DNA of 64,000 nucleotides from Meconema thalassinum. Lineage: Eukaryota; Arthropoda; Insecta; Orthoptera; Tettigoniidae. Positions 42,986 through 55,389 of the stretch are shown here, piece after piece (position 1 is the stretch's first letter; the number at the start of each line of letters is the position of its first letter). Under the pieces are notes generated by a model. That model did not search any database. It saw only the letters and a program-made list of their open reading frames with translations, and was not told the origin of the DNA. The position numbers and the translations under genes were made by a program. Location: assembly GCA_946902985.2 (NCBI GenBank), contig OX336395.1:285319065-285383064 (forward strand), written 5' to 3'.

Positions 42986-44930
42986 AAACTACTTTTTATA
43001 TGTTCCATTTATCGTGCATCACCTGACATTTTGCTTCCTAAGTAACTTAACAAAAGTCTCCTGCTTCCCTTAGCTCTTCACCTGCCAATTTGACGTCCAT
43101 AGGGGTTTAAGATTTCTTTCGGCTGGATTCCAATATTTTTGTTATACATTTATTAATTTTTATCGTGGATTCTTTCCTGAAGACAGAATCCATACCATTT
43201 AAAAATTCATTAAAATCCTCTAATGTGTCGACTAAGATAACGATGTCATCAGCAAATCTCAGTGGTAAAATTATTAAGAATATAGTTCAGTAGGCCCTAT
43301 ACCGTATCTTATGTACCACTACACAGGAGACAAGCACACGATACAATCTGATAAACTGCAGAAATTAGCCGAAATACCGTTTGTTATGATGAATGATAAT
43401 AATTATGGAAATGATGTAGTATTACCCGTTTAACATTTGATTGCCGCTGAGCCTGGCTGCGCCAGTGTTTGTTGTTGATTTTAGCAACCGTCCCGTGGGG
43501 CGAAGCGGGGAAAACAGCGATGACAAGAGTTCATTCTTCACATAAGACAAGCAGCATTGCGCGTCACAGGAGCTCATGTCACCACGGACAGTCAAACGAT
43601 AACTGAGAATATTGGAGCTGAGTCATATCATCCTCGCGCACCTGTACCTATCAACGAAGCATGCTGACGTGTGACACAAGTAAACAATGAATAGTTCCCA
43701 TCTCGACCGCCGGCAATCAATTCGTGAAAGGGCAATAGCCTACGGTAGGGCTAATAGATGTTTGTCCTCTGCTGTCTACAACCCACCCACCAACCTCTCT
43801 TTAGATCACGACATGTATTAAAATTCCAGCTGTGTCCTGAGTAAAACACTGACGACACCTAGAAAGGGGCGAATCCTGAAAGTTACGAGAAGATCGGTAG
43901 TAAATTAGTTGAGAGGTCGGGCTTTAGACAGCACGGCATCGTTCAATATACATTTCAATAATACTGACCCGTCAAATTGAAATGACCACATGTATTTGGA
44001 AGGATCACCTTATATCTTCTTAATAGTAAATGGCGGCAAAAAGTTATGCTTCTTTGTACTAGTGGGTGTAGTTGGGGAAAATGAATGGGGGAGGTAGCAA
44101 ATAAAGAAGTCATTTGTATTTTTTCGCAACCTACCAAGATAGGCTATACACTGGGCGGAGTTATGGAGTCCATGTCTTGCTTGAGACTGGTTCATGGATT
44201 ACTTTGATCCTTGATTCTTGGCAGTGACAGGGTGGGGGCATGAAATAACAATTGTTTTATTACCGTACCTTAGTCACTAGGTGATGATGAGATGTACCCC
44301 CCCCCCCCCCCTCCAACCCCCTCCCACCACAATTTTCGATTATATTTGTTACTTGCCTCGTGATATTCATTACTTGGCTGCTCTGAAACCATTGGCCTCC
44401 GGTACGTTATCCTTGTGGCATAAATGGGAGGAATATTTTGTTTCTCTCCATAGCAGTTCGCTTTTCTTTAGCGATTCATCGTCATAATGCTCAGTTTTTA
44501 AAGAGAGGTGAAACATTGTAGTATCGACAAAACATCAAGCAGTTCATTAAAATGGTAACATTAAATTACATCGCCAATTTCTTAAATAACTGGACATGTT
44601 TTCAGATAATCCCAAATTACTAAAATTAACCTGTGGAATTATCCCTATCTGCCTAATGATTCAAATAGCACTGTTGATCATCTTAGAATACACACGTTAC
44701 GGTACTCATACTTGTGACGCTCACGGTTTTAGCAAAATTTTCGTTTAGAAAGAAGCTATTTTGTTTGATTATTGCTGACTGCTAAGTAAAACTACGGTAT
44801 CTTAGATACTTTGGTTAAGAAAAAAAACATCGCAGTATAATTTAACTATTATAAAATTCGTACAGTAAGCTACTTAATGATATAAAACGAGGATAAAACC
44901 TTATGTCAATGTGTGATGTACTGTACATTT
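42986..44930. other. intergenic stretch without recognised genes
   Basis: No supported coding frames or named repeats. A C-tract of about 17 bp lies near 44297-44313. Confidence 0.35.
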
Positions 44931-45294
44931 AATGTTTCGCCAGTTTCGGCCACATTCTGACCGGCCTCAGCGCAAGTTATAATAAGAAAAGGTGCAAGAA
45001 TTTACATTTAACAAATTTACCACAACAGAAGTTATCAATTCTAAAAATATTAATTGTCTAATAGTTAAAGAGAGCACAATAAAAAATAAAAAAAACAGAT
45101 CTGTTACAAAAATATATTAAATAAGAAAGATGTATGTCTCCATGCAAAACCAGCTTGAAGTAGGAGAGATCTAAAAGGAAAGAGATATATAAACTATAGA
45201 ACACCTAAGTGGATATGATTCTGTATAATATATATTATGTATATCGCTCATGTGTAACACCTCCCTCCGGAATGCTGTTACGATGTCTTCTTTG

Positions 45295-46178
45295 TTAGCC
45301 ACGTAGTGGCTTTTTGACTTTGGGGATTAGCTCATATTCACATGGGCTCAGATCAGGCGAATAAAGCGAGTGGGGAAGAACCTCCCATCCCCACCGTTGT
45401 AAGCGACGCTGAACGATGGCTGCTGTGGGAGCTGTCTCGATATCGTGTAGGATTATGGCATAGTCCAAACGATCAGGGCGTTTGGTTCTAACTGTACGAC
45501 GCAATTGGTACAGCAAAAAGGAATTGTAATACACTGCATTGACAGTGTGCCCCTCACGCACTGGATGACACACAAGAACACCTTGAAAATTGAATGCCAC
45601 GATAACCATAACCTTCTTATTGGGCGACGGATTTTGTCGAACCTTGTGTCTCCGTGTTGATCCCTGTCGACGCCATTCACTTGACTGCCTCTTCAGATAA
45701 GGTTCATCAGCACGTGCCCATGTTTCATCGACTGCAATAATGCGATTCAACATGGCTTGTCCTTCCTGCTAAAACTTCTCGAGATTGATGCGACATGTTC
45801 CGTAACGAGTCCACATCTGCACCTCCGTTAAGTGATGTGGCACCCACTTTGCACACATTTTACGCATCTGCAGGTCCTTGTGTAAAATGCGCCGTATTGT
45901 TGCCGCTGGTATTGCTGTATCTTCTTGCAATTCCGCTATGGTCCAGCGCCTGTCCTCCTGTAAACACTGATCGATCACCATTATCCGTACAACTTTGTCC
46001 ATGGACACTGGACGGCCTGGGCGAGGCAAATCGGAAGTTGATACTCCACCCACCTCGCCACTGTTCTATATGGCATGGCATGCTCACCTAATGCTTCTGC
46101 ATGGCATTGGCGTGCATTTCTGCAGCGGAGAACTGCGATTTTTATACGTGATCGTTGCTCCTGCTTGTTGACTTCCAT
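45295..46178 (-). pseudogene. mariner-type transposase relic
   Basis: The minus-strand N-terminal helix-turn-helix MEVNKQEQRSRIK (start 46178) is followed, after a frameshift near 46.02 kb, by PGRPVSMDKVVRI...RRILHKDL. Then comes an in-frame TAG at 45769-45771, and finally the catalytic part: IIAVDETW (first Asp), AIILHDIETAP (second Asp, normally HDNARPH) and YSPDLSPCEYELIPKVK (third Asp, D34D spacing). The order and motifs are those of mariner transposases. At least two breaks make it inactive. Confidence 0.88.
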
Positions 46179-46929
46179 TGTGTGACGCTCTCCCACACTG
46201 AACGTTGGGACATGCTCAGACCCACACTGTTGTTTACATACACCATCTGGTGGTATCCTACGCAAGTACATACCGTACGTTTCCAAATGCATATCGTAGA
46301 TGTTCCGTGTTGCCTCCTTTTCGCGAGAAAAAAAAATGTTGCTATGTCTTATGACTTGACCTCCGTATACGCACGCTACGGCAGAGAACACAAGTTCGAA
46401 CACTATTATTATCATTATTCAGCGATTATGGCGAAGTTATGACCCTAGATTCTTGGTTATCACCCCCAAAGGTCCGGAGCCAGCCCGTAACACGTACGAA
46501 GACACATAATTCAGATTATAGGCTAGGATTTTACACACACAGTTCAGCAAGCAAACGATAAGACGAGAATTTGATCCTCACTTCAAATATCCGGGAAACT
46601 ACTTTCCATGGCTTTTCCACTCCTAGTACAGGCAAATAACGGCATCACTGCCCCCCTCTTCCCCTCCCCTCTCCCCAAATTAAGGACACAACCTCCATCC
46701 CATCCTTTATTTTGCTCCATTCTATAGTAATAATAATTAACTAACATAATATGTAATTTCTTCCAGCAGTGCATTTATATATGAATATCTTGTATCCCAC
46801 CCATTCATTGGAGAATATTTCCATTGACCAACCGAAGAGCACTAACGACAATTTGTGTAGACAATAAGTACAACTTCAAATCTTACTAACTCTTAGAATC
46901 ACAAGTCACACACACTTATGAATTCACCA

Positions 46930-47650
46930 CAATAACATAGGGTAAAAGAAAAACCTCACGAATACAGACTATTCAGTCATTACAATAACACGAGTCACCA
47001 GACAAATTCATTCTCACTAATACTGTCACCACAATGATACAGTTTAACAAACCAATCTCATGCACACACACTAACTCACTCATTACAACAACACAGGTTT
47101 ACAGACCAATCAAACACGCACACGAACTAATACAGCCAGCACAGTAACACAGGTTAACAGACAAACCTCACGCACCATACAAACACAATCCCAACAATAA
47201 CACAGATTACCAGACAAACTCACTCAATACAATTGCACAGGTTATTAGACAACCAATTACGCAAACACACTAATTAAGTCAATGCAATGACACAGGTTAT
47301 CACACAGATCACACTGTAAACACCCAGCCAATACAATAACACAGGTTACCAGACAGATTGAACACACACATACACTGATACAGCCACCACAATAACGCAG
47401 GTTAGAGTAACAAATCACTCTTACTAACAAAGACATCACAATCACGCAGGTTGACAGGCAAATCTTAAACATACACACTGATAAAATCACCACAATAGCA
47501 CAGGTTAATAGACCAATATCACACACACACTAATTGAGTCACCACAATAGCACAGGCTAGCAGACAAGCCAAACACACTAATGCACACACACAATAGCTC
47601 AGGCTATCAGATATTCACACACAATATGACAGGTTATCAGACAGAATACA
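46930..47650. repeat. minisatellite, unit about 53 bp
   Basis: About 14 degenerate copies of 'caccacaataacacaggtta.cagacaaat.acacacacactaat' (consensus in part). The anchor 'cacaggtta' recurs about every 50-56 bp. Confidence 0.85.
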
Positions 47651-47767
47651 GACACACCCAAATACACGGGCGACGCATAAAAACAAGGCTGAAAAAAAAA
47701 CACACAAAAAAAACCAACTAGGTACGAACATTCAAATACATCATCCGATTCACCAAGTTTCCAATCA

Positions 47768-48260
47768 ATGGTATAATGGCTTTCACGGCCAGTGAATTAA
47801 AACTCAGCAATTCTTCTAGGTTTGTGCCGTGCCATGTGTGGGTTTCGCCTACGATACCTCGGCACAAGCCTAGAAGAATTGCTGAGTTTTAATTCACTGG
47901 CCGTGAAAGCCATTATAACATCTTTTTGGAAGCCTTGATAGGGAGGTTAAGGCTGCTTGAGCTTTTAGTTCTGGCAATAAACAGGTACAGGTGCACTTTA
48001 TATGAAGGGAGGTAGCGCGCAGTTCGCTACTCATGTGGGGGTCCGGGTTGGGACATCAAGAGCCCGCTGAAGAGCCAGCTTGGAGTCCTAGGCGAAACCC
48101 CACACAAGACAAGGCACAAACCTAGAAGAATTGCTGAGTTTTAATTCACTGGTCGTGAAAGCCAATATAGGCCTACTATTTTTGGAAGCCTTCATAGGGA
48201 GGTTAAGGCTGCTTGAGCTTTGAGTTCTCGCAGTAAACAGGTTCAGGTGCACTTTATATT
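47768..48260. mobile_element. direct-repeat element with hammerhead (retrozyme/PLE-like)
   Basis: Two direct repeats (about 47871-48003 and 48114-48260), each running from 'cctagaagaattgctgagtt' to 'ggtgcactttatat', enclose about 110 bp that hold a hammerhead ribozyme. An inverted partial copy of the same unit (47768-47855) abuts the left end and forms a ~55-bp palindrome arm. Repeat - ribozyme - repeat with an inverted fragment at one end resembles Penelope-type terminal repeats or non-autonomous retrozymes. No protein is encoded. Confidence 0.65.
48034..48104 (+). ncRNA. type III hammerhead ribozyme
   Basis: Stem III 5' strand TGT-G-GGGG-T (48034-48042) pairs with A-CCCC-ACA (48097-48104) with one bulged G. 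Cleavage is expected after GTC at 48043. Stem I is CGGG (48044-48047) with CCCG (48063-48066), closing a 15-nt loop. The core CTGAAGA (48067-48073) fits CUGANGA exactly. Stem II is GCC (48074-48076) with GGC (48091-48093), then GAAA (48094-48097). All conserved core bases are present. Activity is predicted, not shown; stem II is only 3 bp. Confidence 0.75.
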
Positions 48261-48294
48261 ATTGAAACTACTTGTGCTATGCATGGGCTTCTAC

Positions 48295-48474
48295 TGTATC
48301 AGTATTACACGGGAAGAACGGATTAAAATACACGAACACTTGTCGACTAAGATGTATTGAACAAGACACAGGAAAAAGAACATAAAGTCAAACAATATAC
48401 ATTTCACAAAAGACAAACGATATTTACATGCGAGCGAGATTAGAAAGTACGAGAAATATTCATTCTCTTCAACA
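48295..48474 (-). repeat. Copia LTR (3')
   Basis: On the minus strand a purine tract AAGGGAGAG is followed by TGTTGAAGAGAATGAATATT, the start of an LTR of about 180 bp that ends near CTGATACA. It lies directly downstream of the Copia coding relic. The partner LTR is absent. Confidence 0.55.
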
Positions 48475-48479
48475 CTCTC

Positions 48480-49015
48480 CCTTAATCGAGCAATGCTGAA
48501 TTATGCTGCACTTAGGACAACCCAATGGCAGTAACACATTTCACATGACCATGAATTGGCAGACCTTTTGTCAATATCAGCAATCATATCAGCAGTAGGC
48601 ATGTAGGACAACTTTACTTTGCAATTCTTTAAGATGTCCCTAATGAAATGATAGCGCACATCTATGTGCTTTGTTCAGTGATGAAAACCTTCATTCTCAG
48701 TCAACCTCCTAGCACTTTGACTGTCATTACGCAACTGAATTGGATCTCCTCCCTTACACAACTCAAAGAAAAAACTTCTAAAGAACAGAGGTTCGTTACA
48801 TGCTGAAGTCAGACCAATGTTTTCTGCTTCAGTGCTAGACAGTGCCACAACTGCCTGTTTCTTACTTTCCCAACTTATTGGGCCTTCTGCATATTTAAAT
48901 ACATAACCACTCACAGATTTCCTGTCAGTTAAATTATTTCCAAATGAAGCATCAACAGAACCCTTGACATCACATTCTGATTTTTGATGTGTAACATCTT
49001 TCCACTTGGTTGCAG
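48480..49015 (-). pseudogene. Ty1/Copia retrotransposon RNase H fragment
   Basis: The minus-strand frame contains the Copia RNase H: VDASFGNNLTDRKSVSGYVF, ISWESKKQAVVALSSTEAE and LRNDSQSA (catalytic Asp/Glu pattern). A second frame after the break near 48.68 kb covers the YHFIRD...LTKGLP-like tail. The polyprotein is truncated at its 5' side near 49.0 kb, where unrelated sequence with a 16-bp inverted repeat (GATCCAGCTGGCAGTG, 49063-49123) begins. The relic is non-functional. Confidence 0.85.
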
Positions 49016-49554
49016 GATATTTGTGGTAGTGATTTTGAAAAATGGGACAGAAGTGGATCGGACGATCCAGCTGGCAGTGGTGGATCGAACGGAAGTGTGT
49101 AAGACGCACTGCCAGCTGGATCCCATTGCTGAACACTTTCATTCTGACGGTAAACGCTCATGCGAACTCTGGTGTCAAGTGTTTGAAACAAAGCACATGG
49201 CACATGTTCGAAGTCTTCGTATCAGTATTTACATGATAAAATGCTTGAATATCAAACATTGTAAGTAGTCGACAATGCCGGTATTATGTTTCTGCACTGT
49301 GGCTATTCAAATAATAACCCACATAACGGTACTGCAGTCATCAATATAATATAATCGTTGTGTTTGTACGAGAGCTGAGCAAGCCATCATGAACTATTGC
49401 TGAATACATACTCTTTACTCACAAGAGGGCCTATTCATAAGGCATTTTAAACACAATTTCACGCAGGAACATTATCGAAACAAGCAAAATATAAATGAAA
49501 CTTAATACCGTGATGCAGTATTATTAGTACGTGAAAATAAGTCATTATCTTGTA

Positions 49555-49660
49555 CCTAACATTCGTGTGGTCGAAATAGCCGTGGGGTTAGCTTCATTGA
49601 CTGTGAATCTAGAGATCTCGGGTTCGAATCCCGGACGGGTTAGATATTCTTGCTACCAGA
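49555..49660 (+). repeat. tRNA-derived SINE head
   Basis: ATAGCCGTGGGGTTAGC (A-box-like) and CGGGTTCGAATCCCGG (T-arm with B box) lie 45 bp apart. The anticodon region is not tRNA-like, so this is a SINE head rather than a tRNA gene. Confidence 0.55.
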
Positions 49661-49934
49661 TTATCATTTTAAACGATATTTATCATATCAATATGACTCA
49701 TTTTAACAGAATCCATATGAAATTACGTGTTGGTCTGTGAATCAAGACGTCCGGGAACTGGGCAAGCCTTTCATGATCTACTACTGTGCACATTACATTT
49801 ACTCGCAAGTTGGCCTATTTATAGGGATTTTAAGGTTATGAGCGGTGTCGCGTCTATTAATCTAGTTGATCCATATCGTATTCTTTATTTAGGATAGTAC
49901 TGGTGGAAGCCAAAAAACCTCTAATAAAATGGTT

Positions 49935-50180
49935 TAGGCGGCAGCACGCCGGTCTCTCACCACTGGGCCCGTGGTTCAAATCCCGGTCACTCCATGTGAG
50001 ATCTGTGCTGGACAAAACGGAGGCAGACGGGTTTTTCTCCGGGTACTCCGGTTTTCCCTGTCAAAACTTCATTCCAGCAACACTCTCCACTATCATTTCA
50101 TTTCATCTGTCATTCATTTAATCATTGCCCCAGAGGAGTGCGTCAGGCAAGGCTGTGGATTTTCATTTCATTATAAACTA
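49935..50180 (+). repeat. tRNA-derived SINE
   Basis: The head has B box GTGGTTCAAATCCCGG. The body includes 'ctccgggtactccggttttccctgtc', 'ccagcaacactctccactatcatttca' (in parts) and 'gccccagaggagtgcg', and it ends 'ggctgtggattttcatttc'. The same body appears inverted at 54785-55113. Confidence 0.75.
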
Positions 50181-50261
50181 CAATATCTGTAAAACACTCC
50201 CTTTTACAATAGAATAATATTTGTGCCAAAAATATTATAAAATACCGGTGTATCAAAAATT

Positions 50262-50520
50262 TTCCGTCCTTGCAATGGTTTTCCGTGGTTTCCCATTTTC
50301 AAGTCCAGGCAAATGGTGGGACGGTACCTTCTGACAGGCCACGGCCGCTTCCTTCCTCATCCTTACCCAGTTTCATTCACCATCATTCATTTCATTTCTC
50401 ATTAACTCCTCTCGAGAGGTTGGCGTCAGACAGGGCATCCGGCCATAAAAACCATCCGCCACAAATACTTCCATCGCATCTCATCCCCGGCCCCGCAGGA
50501 AAATGGGAATAATAAGGGGT
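50262..50520 (+). repeat. SINE body fragment
   Basis: 'atggttttccgtggtttccc', 'ccaggcaaatg' and 'ggccacggccgcttcctt' match the body of the minus-strand SINE at 2.63-2.85 kb. The tRNA head is missing, so the copy is 5'-truncated. It ends in 'gggaataataaggggtagac'. Confidence 0.65.
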
Positions 50521-51111
50521 AGACATACATTACCAGTGTATCAACAATTTCATGTGAGGTTTCTTCTATATCAGATGTTACACATCATATGCGACTACTG
50601 TAAGGTTCGTATCTTATGATAAAAACATCCACCATACCCTTCAAGTATCTGAACACTCTCTGGTCACATGTCCAATGTTCCTTACCATATAGGCTGACCA
50701 CACTTCCCACATTTTGCGGGAGGTCCCGCATATTAAGTTATTTTGTAAATATCCCGCACGGGACGGCATTTGTCCCGCAAATGTTTTGTTTTATATCTGC
50801 ACGATTTTTCGTCTTACTGACATCGATACGAATATTCACAATAGGCAACCGTCCTGCCATTTAGCTTCAACTAAACATAGCGTAACCGTTGCCAACAGTA
50901 TAATCTTTGAAAGTGCAAAGAAGCAGGTTATAATGATAGTACCTTTGGAGAAACGTTCCGGATGAGCCTCCTATCTTCCGAGTTATCATTAGTCCATGGC
51001 GAGTCCGTGCGTGGCGTGGCGAGTGTGGCCATTCTCTAGCACGAAGCGCATCAGCATAAACGTGTTGTAATAACTGGTGTTTTAATTTTTTAAGTTTTTG
51101 TGATTTATGCA

Positions 51112-53103
51112 ATGGATTCGACGTCGGATAGTGATGATGACTGTACTTCTACTTCGTCACAAAAATGGAATCCATAATTTAAACCCGAGAAAGAGAAAGG
51201 GAAAAGTTAACGTGTATGTTCATATAATTCAAAGTGGGAATACAACATGCCGTACTTATCTCCTGATCGTAGTAACGTGCACAAGGCGTTTTGCAAACTT
51301 TGCAAGAAGACGTTCAGTATTTCTCATGGAGGATTCTACGACGTGGCGAGACACAACAAAGGCCAAGAACTTCAGAAAGCAGCTACGTTATCCCTCCAGA
51401 ATAGGACGATATCATCATGTTTTGGTTCCAGTTCTAGTACCGACCATCAAGACAAAGTGACTGCATCAGGAGTGACAAAGGTATTTCACAATGTTATTCA
51501 CAACGTGCCTTATCGCTATTACGATTGTGACTCTAAACTAGTCCCAGTAATATTTACAGATTCAGAAATAGGGAAAAGCATATCTCTAGGACGGGCCAAA
51601 GCAACAGCAATTGTTACGAATGTACTTGCGCCTCTTTCTGTAAAAGAACATTTCAAAGAACTAGTAGAGAAAAATATTTTGTATTCTGTATCTACAGACG
51701 CATCTAATCATGGTCACGTCAAGATGTTTCCAATAGTATTAGAATATTTTCATTGCGACAAGGGAATTGTGCAGGTTTTGTTGGACTATTACGAAGACAG
51801 TCATGAAACTGTAGGTGCTGTGTTTGTTCAATTAAAAGATAGGTTAGGTGCCCACAATTTGAGTAGAAATAATGTAACATTATATTCTGCTGACAGTGCC
51901 AATGTAAATTTTGGTAAAAGGCATTCAGTATTTACATTGTTGAAAACTGACAATGAAAGTATTCTGCCTTCACCTTGCTCTGCCTATAAAGTCCATAATA
52001 CAGCTAAGTATGCGATTGACAAATTCCGTCATTTTGACCTTGAAGGGTTTGTAAGCAAAATGTGTAATTACTTTTCCTGTCATTCAAAAAGGGTTTGAGG
52101 GTTGAAGGAATTCTTTGTATTTTGTAACATTGAATACAGGGAAATAATTTGTCATGTACCAACAATATGGCTAAGTATTTTTTCCCAGCAGTAGAGAGAC
52201 TTTTAAGTTGTTGTTTCCTGTCATTCAGTCATATTTCACTTCACTAGGGGAAGATTGCCCTGTATCGATCCAGACATTTTTTGATGATGCTGAAAATGGC
52301 AATAAAATATATATTTAACTGAGTGCTACTTGCAATTTTTCTGTAGTGTTGTAAAAGTATTTCACATTATAATTGTATATTTAGAAAGAAACGACTTGTT
52401 AGTATTTCAACTGTATCATATAATAGAATCTATTAGGAAACAGTTAAAAGGAAGAATATCAGATAAGTTTTTTGGTTTCAAAACAATGACACTCCTTAAT
52501 GATCTGGCTAAAGAAAAATTGCAACAAGTTCAGAATGAGTTTCTTGGTTGGTATGAAGTGGCACTGAAATATCTTACCTCTAGATTTTATTTCTCAGATG
52601 AAAACATACTATTTAAGATAAGTGTTATGTCTTTGAGGAAAGAAGTTGACTTTAACATTATTTTGAAACTTGTTCATGATTTGAAATTTGAAAATGAAAC
52701 TTGATGTTGATGAATTATATTCAGAATTTCCTCAGTTGAAAGAATCAATTAACATTGCTGCAACAAACAAATGTGTAGAAGATTCTTGTTTGAAAAGATG
52801 GATGGGTATTTTAAACTTGCTACCTGGAGAAAAACAAATTAATGGTAATTTTTCAAAACTGGTACAGTTCTTGTGTCTATTTCTCCATTAAATGCCTTTA
52901 CAGAAAGAACCTTTAGCCAGGGGAAAATTTCATTGTCAGACTCTAGGAACAGACTTCATACGAAAACTCTTAAATCAGAACGACAAATAAAAATAAATTT
53001 CGGAAGGAGTTGCACAGATATCTATAAGACCATACTGAATGACAAAGACATTTTGGCTTGTGCAAGAAGTAACAATAAATACAGTTTCAAGCAAGATAAG
53101 TGA
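51112..53103 (+). pseudogene. hAT-superfamily transposase relic
   Basis: The frames in order are a BED-like N-terminus (KAFCKLCKKTFSISHGGFYDVARH, about 51280-51350), a catalytic-region stretch including VSTDASNHG and ADSANVNFG (51.7-51.93 kb), the middle at 52.33-52.70 kb, and the hAT C-terminal dimerisation block PLNAFTERTFSQGKISLSDSRNRLHTKTLKSE at 52.87-53.0 kb (quoted only for position; key residues are RTFS, RNRL and LKSE). Several stops and shifts (near 51.17, 52.10-52.33 and 52.70 kb) break it. Possible ends are near 50.69 kb (TATAGGCTGACCA) and 53.68 kb (TGGTCACCATA). Confidence 0.8.
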
Positions 53104-53689
53104 TGTGATAGTTTTATTCATGTTGAGGTTTTCTATATTTCTGTAAGTTACTTAATAGTTATACCTAGAAGGTGAAATTTAGAAACAGTACTGCTCGAAA
53201 GTATTTCATGAAATTGATAAAACTAAGGAGTACCACAAACATGTATTCTTTGTTATATTTCCAACTTTTTCAACTTGTGATAACATTTAAGCTATACATT
53301 GTTTAATATTTATTTTATTATTTTAGAATTTGTTGGCTTTTGTATGTTTTCAGTTAGATTAAAGGTCTTCAACCCACGGACTAAAAAATAAATCCTATGA
53401 TAAAGATGAGTGAAATGTATTTTTGTAAGTTATTACTTCAGTAAGGTCCCTACCCGGCTCTAGCTGGATAAAGGGAAATGATGATGATGATGATGATTAC
53501 TTCAGTAAGAGCACTCTTGGTCAAAAAAGAAGGAAACTGGCAACACAATGCTTTTGAAAATGTTAAAATTGTTGTCGTTTTAAAATTACAGCTAAAAATG
53601 TAGCTGTCCCCCAAGATTGTGGAATGTTCCCCATTTTTGAGTGTCTTGTCCCTCATTCATCCCTTCAGCAGTTGGTCACCATACTTCTA

Positions 53690-54699
53690 TTGGCGGGGCC
53701 TTTGCTTTATTGGTAGAGAGAAGTGTGTTCCTCAACTAGGCAGGAGTGCAATGGTTACGGTATTTAAAACTTGCCCACCAGTTCTACGTAACCAATGCAA
53801 GATCATTTCTATTCATGTCATATTTGCATCTCTGGCCAAGTTTTGATTGATTTTTCTACTCTTTTATATGAACTCAAAGCCTGAGAATATTCCCAACATT
53901 TGGTGTTATTTAAAGTTTCGTGAATAATTTCATTATCAAACAGTGCCGATTGTACAGGGTAATTATTTTGCTGGTGCGGGGACAGTGGCCAGCTACAGTT
54001 CACGCCACGAATTTTGGCCAATGAGCCCCGGTTTTACAGTCTTACAGAGAACAGGTGGCGAACCTCAGGCATGTTCAATTGATATGAGAGTTGCTTTCCG
54101 CGCAACTGAAAACTCACCTATCAATTGCACATGCCTGAGGCTCACCGACTGTCCTTTGTTCCACTGTGAAACCGGGACTGACCGGTCAAAAGCAGTGGAG
54201 TCAACTGTACCAGGTGCGTGCACGCCTTCCGCCAGCCAACCGAACTAGGTCCGCAGATTGCGCGGAGGCAGAATCCGTAACATAGTACATTAAGGATAAA
54301 TTCACCAGGAAATCAAGATTAAAGAACGTACGTTTTCAAAATAATGTTGAAAATTTTCTCCTCCAGCTGACAGACAGGCGTTGTAAGTTACCGTGTAAAT
54401 AAATACGTGCTTACACGTAGTAAATCCCTTCTATCGTGAGGGATATCTGCTGCTGTATATTGTTCTCCAGCTCCAATAGGGTAGGCTACGGGTAATTGAT
54501 CTGTACATTTTGTATTTAAATTAACCCTCAATTCAACATCAAAAGGCTTAGGTCCGTGCATCGATTAATTACAGTAAACACGCGGGGTGCTACAAGGAGT
54601 AGATGTTGAGGACGAGGATACTTGTTGTTTCAAGGGGCCTATCATCTAGGTTATCGACCCCTAATAGTCTGGGTGATAACGCAATGACAATAAAATGGA
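53690..54699. other. intergenic stretch
   Basis: A perfect 16-nt inverted repeat, 'gaacctcaggcatgtt...gcacatgcctgaggctc' (about 54058-54145), forms a loose hairpin. No gene is recognised. Confidence 0.35.
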
Positions 54700-54784
54700 A
54701 ACCCCAACGAAAATTAAATTAGACTGAACATACTTAAAAAATGGAACTCAGATTGAAACTACTCACAAAATTTAGAGTGGAAAT

Positions 54785-55113
54785 GAAAATCCACAGCCTG
54801 CTTCCAGTCGACCGACCTGGTCAATTAATGGAATGAATGAAGCCCCCATCTAGCGGTGAGGGTATGACATGTGCCGAATGCTGAAGCCTGTCGCACTCCC
54901 CTGGGGCAACGATTAAATGAATGGCAGATGAAATGATGTGACAGTGGAAGGTGTTGCTGGAATGAAATTTGTGACAGGGTATACCAGAGTACCTGGAGAA
55001 AAACCTGTCTGCCTCCACCTTGTCCAGCACTAATCTCACACGGAGTGACCGGGATTTGAACCACGGACCCAGTGGTGAGAGGCCGTCGTGCTGACAGCTA
55101 AGCCACGGAGGCT
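54785..55113 (-). mobile_element. tRNA-derived SINE inside minisatellite
   Basis: Minus-strand copy of the SINE at 49.94-50.18 kb but more complete: head AGCCTCCGTGGCTTAGCTG (A box), B box TGGTTCAAATCCCGG, body 'gccccaggggagtgcg' and end 'aggctgtggattttca'. It lies between units of the 31-bp array. Confidence 0.8.
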
Positions 55114-55389
55114 CTGAAAATACGTATAAAATGCAATTGAAATCGAAAATACGCAATGCAATTTAGATTGAAAATGCCAAATCAGATTCAAAATACTCAC
55201 AAAATTCAATCGTAATTCAAAATACTCACAAAATGCAATCGAAATTGAAAATACTTCCAAAATGTAATTTAGATTCAAAATGCCTATTTGGATTGACAAT
55301 ACTTACAATATGCAACTTAGACCGAAAATATTTACAATCTATATATATAAAGCACAAAGTTTGTCTGTCTGTCTGTCTGTCTGTCTGTT

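Noticed and set aside
46930..47680. CRISPR-like array of regular repeats
   Set aside because: The 'spacers' are as conserved as the 'repeats', the unit drifts between 50 and 56 bp, and the context is a eukaryotic genome. It is a minisatellite.
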